Assembly: GCA_017871115.1 (NCBI GenBank)
Contig: JAFCIZ010000002.1
Location: 1,571,501-1,635,500 of the forward strand
Reading direction: 5' to 3'
DNA from: Cunninghamella blakesleeana
Taxonomy: Eukaryota; Mucoromycota; Mucoromycetes; Mucorales; Cunninghamellaceae
Length of the DNA: 64,000 nt
Shown: piece after piece, positions 39,151-49,713 of the stretch
Layout: every line of letters begins with the position of its first letter
Position numbering within the stretch: the stretch's first letter is position 1
Notes under the pieces: model-generated
What the model was told of the DNA's origin: nothing
The model's input: the letters and a program-made list of their open reading frames with translations, nothing else
The model's database searches: none
Made by a program: the position numbers and the translations under genes

Positions 39151-39160
39151 TAACGCGCAT
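39151..39160. promoter_or_regulatory. GC islet upstream of importin-9
   Basis: TAACGCGCAT, about 120 bp upstream of the ATG, with TTCCGCCC about 17 bp away on the gene side. It is similar in composition to the ACGCGAA islets in the NUP155/VPS16 and kinesin-13 promoters. Inferred only. Confidence 0.3.
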
Positions 39161-39267
39161 TGGAGATTGATTTAAATAGGTAAAAAAAACTTTTGATTTA
39201 TTAAATAAAAATTATAAAAACAAGAACACTTTGTAAAATAACATAAAATAAACTAGAATAAGAACAG

Positions 39268-40296
39268 TTACTGAATAAAACCTCTCTTTTTGGCAAATAC
39301 TTTAGTTTCACGTTCAATATCACGGAAGAAGTCATCAGCATTTTTCTTTGGATGCCAGCCAAGCTGCTTTCCTTTGTCAGCCTTGACATGGCTACTACCA
39401 CCTATAACGGGAAGATAAGCCAAGACTTTATAAGCATCCACAAATTCATCATTGGTAGTAATGACTTTAGGTGTAGGAGAGGGAATAACGCCCAATTGAT
39501 GTAAATTTTTTCCAATAGCTTCAAAGGCATCACGCCATAAATAGGAGCCGGATTCAGCAAAGAAGTAGCCATTTTTACCAAGTGAATCCTTTTCTGATAA
39601 TTCATGCTTAATCAATTTATCAAGGATCAAAAGATATAAATCAGCCAATTCATCAATATGAACGAAACTCCAAGTATTTAAAGCATCCCCGATTTGTACG
39701 GAAGCCTTATTTTCAATAGCAACAGAGATGCAGTAAGGAATTTGTTGAGAATGAATATTAGTAGAAGTAGTAACGGTAGGTTCACCAAAAATGGTAGTAG
39801 GTGCAATAAGGACAAGATCAAAATGAGCAGAATGATTAATTAAATAATCATCGACATGACGATGAGGATTGGTGACTGGGATATTGTTTAACGCATCATT
39901 ATCTAAATCACTATAAACTGTTTCATTTGAATCATTACCAAATGGTTTTGATAGATTCAATACAAATCCTGATCCAGATGTTTGAATTAAAATCCCACGT
40001 TTTCCGGTTTCATTGTATTTTCTTTCTAGCCCTTTTACCACAGCCTGAGCTTCGTCCAAGGAATCACAGTTGGCTGAAGTAATAGTAATATCATGTTTAA
40101 AGACTTGTTCTTCAATAATTTGACTATCTTGAAGGGAGCCAATAACAGTATTAATGCCTTGTTTTCTTAAAGGAATAGCTTTTTCTTCTGAGCGAACTAA
40201 AGCAGTAATAGTGAATTTTTTATCTTCTAATAATCTGCCAACAACAGCTCCACCAATGTAGCCAGTAGCCCCAGATATATAAATTGAATAAGTCAT
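39268..40296 (-). CDS. NAD(P)-binding extended SDR / epimerase-like protein
   Basis: Single exon, 342 residues, cytosolic (no signal or membrane segment). The N-terminal Rossmann fold has ISGATGYIGGAVVGRLL (a GxxGxxG nucleotide-binding motif) at residues 8-24, then ITALVRSEEKAIPL and INTVIGSLQD. Later segments include TSGSGFVLNLSK, DLVLIAPTTIFGEP and WSFVHIDELADLYLLIL, typical of atypical/extended SDRs (NmrA or epimerase-dehydratase-like). The usual YxxxK catalytic pair is not obvious, so enzymatic activity is uncertain. It is intronless, unlike nearly all its neighbours. The substrate is unknown. Confidence 0.85.
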   Translation of the reverse strand: MTYSIYISGATGYIGGAVVGRLLEDKKFTITALVRSEEKAIPLRKQGINTVIGSLQDSQIIEEQVFKHDITITSANCDSLDEAQAVVKGLERKYNETGKRGILIQTSGSGFVLNLSKPFGNDSNETVYSDLDNDALNNIPVTNPHRHVDDYLINHSAHFDLVLIAPTTIFGEPTVTTSTNIHSQQIPYCISVAIENKASVQIGDALNTWSFVHIDELADLYLLILDKLIKHELSEKDSLGKNGYFFAESGSYLWRDAFEAIGKNLHQLGVIPSPTPKVITTNDEFVDAYKVLAYLPVIGGSSHVKADKGKQLGWHPKKNADDFFRDIERETKVFAKKRGFIQ

Positions 40297-40871
40297 ATTT
40301 TTTTATATAGTTGAAATAAGAGTAATAGTATAAATTGTTAATAAAGAGTATTAAAAAATTGAAGAGAAAAAGAAAGGAAGGAGAAAGTTTTTTTTTTCCC
40401 TTTTTTATAACATTCTTAATGCTTACCAATTTTTTCGTTAGAGGAGTTTAAAATTCTTATCTTTTGATTTCAAATCAAAATATTATTAATTCAAACAACA
40501 GTCAGTCCAAGATCGGTGTTACTATACTATAGCATATTAAAATCATCATTTATATTGAATTGGATCATAAAAAAAAAAAAATGAAATGAATAAAATTACG
40601 GTATATATGAAATAAATAAAATAAAATAAAATTACGATATAAATAAAATAATTGGATTTTTATAAAGTTAAAAGTGAAATGAAAGAAAAAGAGAGGATAT
40701 TTTTTTTATTTATTCATAAATCCGCTATTCCCAGAATAGGAAAAAAAATAAATTCTCACATTCATTTTTTTTAACCACTTTTTTCTTTTTTTTTACTCTT
40801 CTTTTTTTTTTTTTTTAGACATATACATATTATATCATATTTATATATAAATATATCATTTTCTCTTCACT
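40297..40871. other. Divergent region between SDR gene and glutamine amidotransferase gene
   Basis: AT-rich, with T-runs directly upstream of the amidotransferase start. Nothing else stands out. Confidence 0.5.
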
Positions 40872-41880
40872 ATGGTAAACCTTCATTTAGCCTTATTAGT
40901 ATGTGATACTCCCAAACCTTTTATAGTAGAAAAATATGGCGATTATCCTCGTATGTTTCAAAAAGTATTCAATACAGCAGTAGCCGAAGAAAAAGATGTT
41001 CAGGTTACTTGGGAATTTTTCGATGTAGTTCATAAACAAGAATATCCAAAGGATATTAATTTGTTTGATGGTATTGTTATTACTGGTTCAGCAGCTTCCG
41101 CTTATAACGACGATCCTTGGATTCTTAAACTCGTTTCTTTTCTTCAAGAACAATTTAATCATCCTAAAAAAGTGAAAATAGTTGGTGTTTGTTTTGGGCA
41201 CCAAATTATTGCTAGAGCAGCTGGTGGAAAGTGTGAAAAAAATATCAATGGATGGGAGGTATGTTTTTATATATATATATATATATATATGAGGGATTAT
41301 TCTTATTTTTATTTGTTTATTTTATAGTTTGGGTATACTGAAATTGATTTGACACCTCTTGGAAAACAATTTTTCAAAACAGACAAGTCTATTTTGGTAA
41401 GTATTTTATATTTTATGAAAAATGAGTGGATATTATTGATGCTCATGAGTCATTTTTTTTTTAAGAAAAAAAAGTAAATATGGATTATATAATATATAAC
41501 CTAATGGTTGGATTTAAACCTTATATTTATTTAATTCTTCTTTTTATATAATAATGTAGAGGTTGAATCAAGTTCATCAAGATCATGTATCAGAATTACC
41601 AGCCGGATACCGAGTATTAGCCTCTACAGCTCATACACCTATTCATTCCTTTTTATCAGCTGATGGTCAATGTATAACGATTCAAGGGCACCCAGAATAT
41701 AATCGGGATACGGTTAGAATGTTTTTACAATTTCGTAGGGATGCAGGGATTATTTCTCGTGAATTTGCTGAAAAGGCGCTTGCTAAATTAGATAGTGTTG
41801 GGCCAGAAATGGAAGATGTTTGGTTAGTTTGTTATTTTTTGGATTTTTTACAAGGAAAACTTGCATTAAATGAATCTTAA
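40872..41880 (+). CDS. Class I glutamine amidotransferase-like protein
   Basis: Exons 40872-41258, 41328-41396, 41560-41880, giving 258 residues: a stand-alone GATase1 domain. The nucleophile elbow GVCFGHQI carries the catalytic Cys, and the His/Glu of the triad lie in QGHPEYNRDTVRM. Also present: FDGIVITGSAASAYNDDPWI, and NQVHQDHVSELPAG before the triad. The order matches the small GMP-synthase-like amidotransferases found widely in fungi (related to yeast YLR126C); the acceptor substrate is not known. All introns are GT-AG, the first with a (TA)n tract. Confidence 0.9.
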
Positions 41881-42165
41881 AAATTGACGCTTAAAAGGAA
41901 AAGGGAACTTTTTTTTTTTTAATAATCTATTCATGATTTGTAGTTTTAAGATATTTTATTTTATAAATAATCATTAGAAAGTTTTAAAGATATATTGTTT
42001 AAAAAAATAATACGTAGTAATAAAAATTTTTAAAGCAAAAAAAGAAGGGCGGAAGTTTAAAATAGATTTACATGATGACAATTTTTTTTTTCCACTCTAG
42101 TTTTTCTTCCTTTCTTTATTTTTCATTATTTATTATATATATACATATATATACCACTATTCGTC

Positions 42166-42734
42166 ATGAGTAATAACGAAACCTTTTTAGCATTTCAAAA
42201 ATATGAATTTGATAAAGATGAAAAGTTTAAAGTATATTTAAAAAGTTTTATGTATCATTTAAAAACAACAGCAATATCTCTTTTTTTTATTTATCTATTA
42301 TTATTTCTTCTTTGTTTTTTCTTCTTTCCATTATTTAGGCAGGGTTATCTAATATTTTAAAAAACCAAGAAGGTAGTAAAGAAGATGTATTAGAAAAAGC
42401 AAAATGGTTTTATTATACAAAGTAAAAAAAATAAAAAAAAAAAAAAGACGTGCTGGCTCAAGTAGAATTTTAAGTTAATTATATATATTCCTTTTTTAAT
42501 AGATTTGTAGAAGCGTTTGATTTTAATGACTATCAAGTATGGAAAAAGAAAGAAGAAGGAGAAGAAATAAAAGATGATAAAAAAGACCAAGAAAAAAAGG
42601 AAGAAAGTATATATACAACAACGGTTGATGGAGAAAAAATCACTGTACCGCCTAAATTTAGTTTTCAAGAAATAGTTGAAATGATTGAAACAGGAAAGGA
42701 AATACCAGGTATATATAAAATAATAATAATAATG

Positions 42735-42775
<41 letters not shown>

Positions 42776-42941
42776 GAAAAGAAATGATTGGATAAGTCAA
42801 GGTACTAAAAAAATTATAATTATTATTATCGGAATTAATATCATAATAGGTATTCGACAAATTCCAAATCAATTAAACGAAGGTACTCCAAGTCAAGCCA
42901 AATTAACTGCACGACCTAAACCATGGGAAAAAGATCAATGA
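42166..42941 (+). CDS. PEX39-like small peroxisome-biogenesis protein (KPWE motif)
   Basis: Exons 42166-42231, 42339-42421, 42503-42708, 42850-42941, giving 148 residues. The N-terminal half (FQKYEFDKDEKFKAGLSNIL, AKWFYYTKFVEAFDFNDYQVW) is helical. It is followed by a Lys/Glu-rich linker and the block FSFQEIVEMIETGKEIPGIR, QIPNQL, ending with RPKPWEKDQ. The FxEIxxMIxxGKxIPGIRxIP block and a C-terminal KPWE are what I remember of the yeast Yjr012c / human C6orf226 family, recently named PEX39 and linked to PTS2 (Pex7) import; Pex13 carries a similar motif. This assignment is from memory of the family and is not searched. The first intron begins GTATAT; all four exons join in frame to TGA. Confidence 0.7.
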
Positions 42942-43028
42942 ATTATATAGATATGTTTTTTGTTTTTTTCAAAAAAACAAAAAAAAACAAAAACAAAACA
43001 TATATAATATATTAAATAAATATCTCAA

Positions 43029-43270
43029 ATGAATCGTGATTTAGAATATTTATCTTTGGTTATGAAAAAAATAAAAAAAAATAAAATTACTCGGGGTTGC
43101 ATAATATTTTTATTAAAGGGTTTATTTTTTTTTTTTTTATAATAATAATAATAATAAAAAAGTTTATTAAGTAATTGGATGAATTAAACTCTTGTTTTAA
43201 AATAGATACAAACTTGAATATTTTTATATCGGCTATTGATGTTCGTATTCATAATCTTATTCGTAATATA

Positions 43271-43309
<39 letters not shown>

Positions 43310-43408
43310 CATTTTTATTTATTTATTTTCATTATAGGAAAAAAAAAAAATAGACAGCTATTTTATGACTTGATAGACGTTTATATTCAAAATGATGATC
43401 TTTTTTAA
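43029..43408 (+). CDS. Possible three-exon microprotein (64 aa), unknown
   Basis: Candidate exons 43029-43095, 43206-43262 and 43338-43408 join in frame (ATG to TAA). The product contains RDTNLNIFISAIDVRIHNLI and KKKNRQLFYDLIDVYIQNDD, a charged helical-looking sequence. Exons 2 and 3 have good signals (TTTTAAAATAG acceptor, GTAATA donor, CATTATAG acceptor). The first donor is weak (GTTGCA), so the first exon is the least certain part. I do not recognise a family. It could also be a decayed gene end. Confidence 0.35.
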
Positions 43409-43979
43409 TAATAATAATAATATAATAATAATAATAATAATAATATGTATAAATATAGAATTTAAAACAGAAAAAAGAGCTTAAATAGATTGAAGTTGGG
43501 TTTTAAAATATCGGATATTGCTTAATGACCAAAAAATATGCAAGGAAAAGGAGTGATCTTGGATAAATTCGCCAAATATGAATAAATAAAGGGGGTTATG
43601 TTCTTAAACTTAACTTTTGTTTAGAAAGGGAAGGGAGAAGAAGGAATAAATATATATTACCTTGTATGGAGAAATTATTTCTAATATGGCAATGTAAAAG
43701 TGGATAAAATAAACCATATGCATGTTAGTATTATTATTTTTATTTTTATTTTAGATATTTAGCTAATAACCCCCCCCCCCCTTTCTCCTATCATCCATTT
43801 TTATTCCCTCTTTTCTTACATACAAATTTGGGTTAATCGGATAAAAAAAATTATATATATTTCATTTCTTAATTTTTTTTATATTTTCTTCTTTCTTTCC
43901 TTTTATTTTTTTAAACAATAAAATATATATATGTACATATATATATAACTATATAGCTCCATCTTTATAATAAAAAAAA
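43409..43979. other. Intergenic region upstream of the MYB-like gene
   Basis: AAT-rich repeats (43407-43442), then mixed sequence with a 12-base C-run at about 43770-43781 followed by CTTTCTCC, unusual in this AT-rich DNA. Confidence 0.5.
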
Positions 43980-44450
43980 ATGATGATTGAAAAAAATGTA
44001 AATAGAATGTCAATTGAACATATATTATGTTCTCCATTATACGGCTTACCGAGCCCAACCTCATCTTATCATAGTAGTGAAGATGAAGACGAAGAATATT
44101 ATGAAGAAGAAACCAATGACAACAATAAACAGCAGTCCTATCAATCTATATTGCATTATCATCATCATGACCAACAACAACACAAAAGAAAATCTTTTTC
44201 ATCATCTCCAACAACACCTATCCAAAGAATTCCTTGGACTCCAAGTGAAGACAAATTATTAAAACAGGGTTACGAACAGGGTTTATCTTGGGCAATGATT
44301 GCCTCTACTTATTTGCCTCATCGATCTCGTGGTTGTTGTTGGGGTCGCTTCAAGACTTTAAAAAATAAAAAATTATTAACAGTACGACGTAAAATAAGAG
44401 CAAAAGAAAGACCTTGGAAATCTTTTAATCCATGTAATATTCAACATTAA
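43980..44450 (+). CDS. Single-repeat MYB/SANT-like DNA-binding protein
   Basis: Single exon, 156 residues (ATG at 43980 or 43983). The N-terminal half is acidic and His/Gln-rich (SSEDEDEEYYEEE, HYHHHDQQQH). The C-terminal half is one MYB-like repeat: RIPWTPSEDKLLKQGYEQGL, SWAMIASTYLPHRS, GCCWGRFKTLKNKKL, with the spaced Trp and the LPHRS/CxxR recognition-helix pattern of MYB repeats, then a basic tail (RRKIRAKERPWKSF). Probably a nuclear regulator; the target is unknown. Small single-repeat MYB proteins like this are plausible in fungi, but I cannot name an orthologue. Confidence 0.8.
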   Translation: MMIEKNVNRMSIEHILCSPLYGLPSPTSSYHSSEDEDEEYYEEETNDNNKQQSYQSILHYHHHDQQQHKRKSFSSSPTTPIQRIPWTPSEDKLLKQGYEQGLSWAMIASTYLPHRSRGCCWGRFKTLKNKKLLTVRRKIRAKERPWKSFNPCNIQH

Positions 44451-44930
44451 AAGTTAGTTTAATACCTTTTATATATACATATATCTTTATATTTTATCCA
44501 TTATATGTTTTTTTTTTATATATATATTTATTCTTTTTCAACACCTTTTTTTATTTATGTTTTCATTTCATTTCATTTATATATGTACATAGAAAAAAAA
44601 AAAAAAAAAAAAACTATTATTATTATTATTATTATTATCATTATCATTTTTATATATATATATACATTATGCCCCTTTATGATTTTTTTTTTTCTATGCC
44701 CACTCACTCTATTTTTATATTATGATCTGTAAGTTTATTTTTCTAATGATAAAAATATGACCTGAATCCCTTAAAGAAATAAAATTTTAATTTTTAAAAT
44801 CCGTCATCTTTTTTTTTTTTTTTAAAAAAAATTCTTCAATTTTTTATTTTTCTTTTACTCGCTCTTTCTCTCCTTTTTTCCTTATTCTTTTTTTTTTTTT
44901 TTTTTTTAAAATATCATTGTTTAAATACTG
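44451..44930. other. Intergenic region, MYB-like to TFB5
   Basis: Poly-A and (ATT)n tracts (about 44594-44640) and a T16-A8 junction near 44811-44830. No coding signal. Confidence 0.5.
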
Positions 44931-45170
44931 ATGGTAAAGGCAGTCAAAGGAGTACTTTTAGAGTGTGATAGTACTGTTAAACAAATTGTATTAAATCTCA
45001 ATAAACGTGGCAACTTTGTAATTGAAGATCTTGACGAGACTCATTTATTTATTGAAGCTTCTTGGGTAGATCAATTAAAACAACAACTTGATCAAATCTT
45101 GGACGAAAACGCTTATACTATAACTAACGACGAAAAGGAAAATAAGAAGAACGCTAACAACAATAATTAA
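44931..45170 (+). CDS. TFB5: TFIIH subunit Tfb5 (TTDA/GTF2H5)
   Basis: Smallest core TFIIH subunit; it stabilises TFIIH for nucleotide-excision repair and transcription. Single exon, 79 residues (human 71). It matches the family along its length: MVKAVKGVLLECDSTVKQIV, then FVIEDLDETHLFIEASWVDQ, LKQQLDQILDENAY. The last 15 residues are an Asn/Lys-rich extension (KENKKNANNNN). A T-rich tract of over 20 bases directly precedes the start. It precedes RRN7 on the same strand by about 300 bp; no functional pairing is implied. Confidence 0.95.
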   Translation: MVKAVKGVLLECDSTVKQIVLNLNKRGNFVIEDLDETHLFIEASWVDQLKQQLDQILDENAYTITNDEKENKKNANNNN

Positions 45171-45476
45171 CTAAAAACAAAAGGCAATTTCTTTTTTTTT
45201 TTTTTTTTTTTTTTTTGCATACAAATACATACATATTATATACTATACATATTATACATACATAATCACTCTCTCTCTCTCTCTTTCTCTCTCTCACAAA
45301 CATACATACATACACTTTTACATAGTTTTTCTTTTTCTTTTCTTTTTATCATATAAATATATAGATATATATTCGTTTCTTTTTACCTTTTATTATTATC
45401 ATTATTGTTATACACACATATATACATCTTTTTTATAATCAATCATTGATTTTTCAGATAAACCAGTCGAGTCAAT
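45171..45476. other. Intergenic region, TFB5 to RRN7
   Basis: T-run, CT-dinucleotide repeats (about 45269-45295) and ACAT repeats; a pyrimidine-rich promoter with no ORF. A TTTTCAG sits just before the RRN7 ATG and could be a 5'UTR splice acceptor. Confidence 0.45.
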
Positions 45477-46023
45477 ATGCCAACTTTTAAAAGACACCCT
45501 TGCCCAATTTGTCATACAACAAAATATAAACCTACAAGTGAAAGTCATTTTGTTTGTAAAAATGGTCATCAAATGGCAGTAAGTCCCATTTTATATTTTA
45601 TTTTATTTAATAATATATATATACATATTTAAAGAGGTAGTGGATAGAATTATCCTTAATTAATAATACAACATGTATATGTATATATAGGGTTATGTTA
45701 GAGAAGAAGCTGATATGGAAGCATTTCTTGGTGTTCGAGGTCTTAAAAGAAAAACGAAAAACATTGAAGAAGAGAAGAAATGTAAATAAATCAACAGTTT
45801 AAAATAATGATGACGATATATTTATATATATAAATTATTGAATGCTTTATTTTTATCTTTTTATATTATATATAGATATACGTGGATCTGAATTAGAGGA
45901 TGTTTTAAAACGTATCTTTCAATATGGTTTACAAGTAATGGCACGTACTTTTGTTATTGAATTCGGTTTTCCTCCTGATTTCGAGGTAAAATAGATTAAA
46001 TAATGAAATAAGAATATTAATAG

Positions 46024-46063
<40 letters not shown>

Positions 46064-46089
46064 ATTGCATCTCTCACTGTTTTACTTAT

Positions 46090-46120
<31 letters not shown>

Positions 46121-47706
46121 TATGTTTTACGTGAATTATGGTTATTGTATACAACAAGTAGTAATGTGCTGCTTCTTAATGCTTATGATCTTACTGTCTC
46201 TCAACCAAAAAAAGAAATATATCTCAATATAGATAATGATGTCAACAATTTACTTTACGAAACTGATTCTGATACGGAAGATGATAGTGATAGTGACTCT
46301 TCTGATAATGATGAGCACGTTGAGCAACTAGCTGATACCAATGATCCTGCAATAACAATGAATGGAGAAATGGATCGGGATGAAGATGATTTAGATACAG
46401 CTATTTCTTGGCCTCGACTTCGATTTAAACATCTTTTAGTCTTTTGTTATTTAGCTTGTATGCAACTTGGTTGGCCGGTTATGCTAAGCGATATTCATCG
46501 TTGGTGTGCTACTTTACGTTTACCTTACCTTTCTATTCTTGAACAAATCCCAGATGGTGCTATCGATTTATTGGATTTAAGATATTTGGTTCCTACTTTA
46601 TCGCTTCCTAAATTACATACTCTTCGAAGCGATACAAGACATTTTGGTAGAGCATTTGAAGAACAATGTGGATTGGTTTTTCCCAAAGTGAATGTGCCTT
46701 TAATCATTTATCGATATTGTACTCAAATGTTTTTACCTGGTAAATAAATATAGTTATAAATAGATTCAATACTAAAAATAAATAAATAATTAAACTAAAT
46801 TTCTTTTTTTTTAAATAGTGGAAATGTATTTTTGTGCTAGAACCATGTATGAAATATTTCCTTATGGCAAACAATATGAGTTTATGCGATACAATTTTAA
46901 TTATCATTACATTGATCTACATATCATGACAATTATTTTAGCATTAGTAAAAATGTGCTATGGATTGGATGATCAACAATAGTAAGTTAAATAATAATAA
47001 AAATGGGTATTTAAAGATATTAATTTTTATTTTTATAATGCTATAGCGAACTAAAATATGAAAACCCAGAAATACCCTTGCCATTGCCAAAACACATGTG
47101 GTTAAAATATATTCGAGCAAATATTAAAAGATGGAATGAATTATGCGCTAAAAAATATATAGATTCACCTGATTTAGAATTGGCTTTAATGACAAATTAT
47201 CTTGAATATGGTATTGGAAGTGTCAAATCAACAAATTCTAAAAAGCAATGGAGTAAGTTATATATAAATAAATAATCAGATATGTGGATGTTTCAAAAAA
47301 AAAATATTAATGTATACATATGTTTATTATTATAGAAAACGTAGTAAGAGGGTATATTTCAAAAATTCAAAGGGATGTTGGGAATACAAATAAAAGTGAA
47401 ACTTCATGGATGGGTGATCTTTTCGGTGATATTTCTCAACTATCTGATACATTATTGAACATGGACGTTAATTCTGATAATAATATTCATCACGATGATA
47501 ATACTATACGGATTATTGGTGAAAAATATTTAAGATATTCAAGAAAATATAAATCAAAGTTAAAAGTTTATCCCGAAGAGTATGAAATGGTATTATCTTT
47601 GGCTTCACGAATTACTGGTTGTAAAGTTAGACGATTACACACTTATTTAGTAGAATATGATTCTTGTTTAGAAGGTTACTATAATAAAACTCTAATAAGC
47701 TGCTGA
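45477..47706 (+). CDS. RRN7: RNA polymerase I initiation factor Rrn7 (TAF1B/TFIIB-like)
   Basis: Core factor subunit that recruits Pol I to rDNA promoters. Seven exons: 45477-45578, 45691-45781, 45876-45985, 46121-46739, 46819-46981, 47047-47252, 47336-47706, joining to 553 residues (yeast 514). An N-terminal zinc ribbon has C9-x2-C12 then C27-x3-H31 (CPICHTTKYKPT, FVCKNGHQMAGYV), followed by DMEAFLGVRGLKRKT, which resembles the Rrn7/TAF1B B-reader/linker. A cyclin-like region follows: FQYGLQVMARTFVIEFGFPP, WPRLRFKHLLVFCYLACMQL, MLSDIHRWCATLRLPYLSIL. An acidic Asp/Ser insert (DSDTEDDSDSDSSDND) lies between. Exon 3 of the protein-coding frame continues only after the 7-mer (TA)n introns are removed; all are GT-AG. 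Confidence 0.9.
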
Positions 47707-47919
47707 TTCTTTTTTTTTTTTTTTGCATATATTTTAATGACGACTCTTTACTTTTTTGGTTTACGGAAGTTTAATTTTTTTTAGCCAATAAAAAGCGATT
47801 TTTATAAGCTTATTTTTTATTATTCATTCTAAAAAGATATAAAATAATTTTAAAATTCAGTTTTTTTTCTCGCTTTCTTTTCTTTTTTACTATTTTATTA
47901 TTAAAAAAATATTATAACC

Positions 47920-48996
47920 ATGGCCTCTAAAACTTTCTTTGACTTTACTGTTAAAAATATTAAAAACCAAGACTGGAATCTTAATGAACTTAAGGGAAAG
48001 GTATTGTATAGTTATTTATTTTTTATACCTATTTTTTTAAAAAATAAAATAAAATAAAATTTGATAAATAGTCAACACGTCTTTATATTCATACTATTTT
48101 TTCTTTTTTCTTTTTTTGATAATAATAAAAAGGTTGTCCTTGTTGTTAACGTTGCTTCCAAGTGTGGTTTTACAAAACAATATGCCGGTTTAGAAGAGCT
48201 TTATCAAAAATATAAGGATCGTGATTTTGTCATTGTTGGTGCTCCTTGTAATCAATTTGCTGGTCAAGGTAAAAAATAAAATTCATATCACTATCTCTAT
48301 TCTTATCATTTATATATTAACTTTTTATTTATTTTATATATCTTATAGAACCCGGTAACGAAGATGAAATTCAAAACTTTTGTTCTTTGAACTTTGGCGT
48401 TTCTTTCCCCTTAACAGCTAAACTGTAAGAACTATATAGATAGATGGATAGATAGAGATATGAGTTTTTTTTTAATAATTAATAATAGCAATAATAAGAG
48501 TATGGGTATAGGATATTTATTAATAAGACTTTTTTACCTCTTTGTGTTACACTTTTTTCTTTATAATAGTGATGTCAATGGTGATAATGAAGCTCCTATC
48601 TACAAGTTCTTGAAAGAATCTCGTCCTGGTATTTTAGGGTAAATATATTTCGTTTAGAAGGAAAAAGAATAAAAAGAAGGCGATTAATAAAGAAATATAC
48701 TTATAAAGCGACGATGATTAATATGATGACATCTTTTATTATTATTATTATTATTATTATTACATGGATTATAGATTAAAACGTATCAAATGGAACTTTG
48801 AAGTAAGTATTACATATAAAAGGAATATTTATAAATATATAAATAAATAGGGTGGTTAATATAGGATACTTACTTTTTTTTATTATTTAAATAAAAATAG
48901 AAATTCTTAATTGACCGTGAAGGTAATGTTGTTAACCGATATGCTTCCACCACTGAACCTAAATCCATTAGCCCCGATATTGAAAAACTTTTATAA
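47920..48996 (+). CDS. Glutathione peroxidase (thioredoxin-dependent, Cys type)
   Basis: Peroxide-reducing enzyme of the fungal Gpx3/Hyr1 type. Exons 47920-48000, 48133-48268, 48349-48424, 48570-48638, 48775-48802, 48901-48996, giving 161 residues (yeast 163). The peroxidatic Cys lies in [12 protein letters not shown] (residue 38). The Gln of the catalytic set is in [15 protein letters not shown], and Trp and Asn in [14 protein letters not shown]. The likely resolving Cys is in [13 protein letters not shown] Cys instead of selenocysteine codon (TGT) is used, and there is no SECIS to look for. One exon is only 28 nt. The usual GFPCNQF motif reads GAPCNQF here. Confidence 0.95.
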
Positions 48997-49713
48997 ATTT
49001 TTATATGCCTTTTGTTTTTCTCTTTAATGTGAACAATATATTATCATTTTTGTTATTACTACTATTATTATTTTATTATCATTAAAAATATTAAATAAAT
49101 AAATAAATAAAATAAAAAAACTTATGATGTGTATATCTCATACTCAATTACTAAAAAAGAAATAAATTCTATAAATATACTTTATTATTATTAAAAAATC
49201 ATGGTTATTTTTTTGCATGATTTGTTTGAAAAAAAAAAAAAAAAAAAAAAAAATCGGAGAAGTTTTCCCTTGATATCCTTTATCTGCATTCTATCCCATT
49301 CTGTTTTACATTATATATAAACTATTTGATTCGGATTGTGATCTTTTTTTTTTATACGATTTATAATTTTATAAAAATAAATAATAAAATACAATATAAT
49401 AAATAAAATAATAATAGTGATAATATATATATATATATTTTATGTATACTTATAAATAAATGTATAAAGCTAAACACAAGAATATAAACTAAAATAAAAA
49501 AAAGGATATTTGTGTACAGAAATGTTTTAAAAAAATAAAATATAATAAAATAAAAATAAGAATAGTAAAATAATAATAAAAATAATAAAAATAATAATAT
49601 TCAAAAGATAAACGCGATATTTTCAAATGAAAAAATAAAATTGGGAAAACAAATATATATATATATAAAGTAATAATAAATAATTAACAAACAAAAATAG
49701 GAAACATAGACTT
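48997..49713. other. Convergent intergenic region, GPX / SSD1
   Basis: Very AT-rich (long A-run near 49229-49252 and (TA)n). No ORF or structured RNA seen. Confidence 0.5.

Noticed and set aside
42390..42872. 160-residue minus-strand ORF opposite the PEX39-like gene
   Set aside because: Tyr/Phe/Ile low-complexity shadow of exons and (TA)n introns of the real gene.
43175..43205. TTG-started extension of the microprotein exon 2
   Set aside because: An in-frame TAA lies directly upstream and TTG starts are not expected; the acceptor at 43204-43205 explains the exon.
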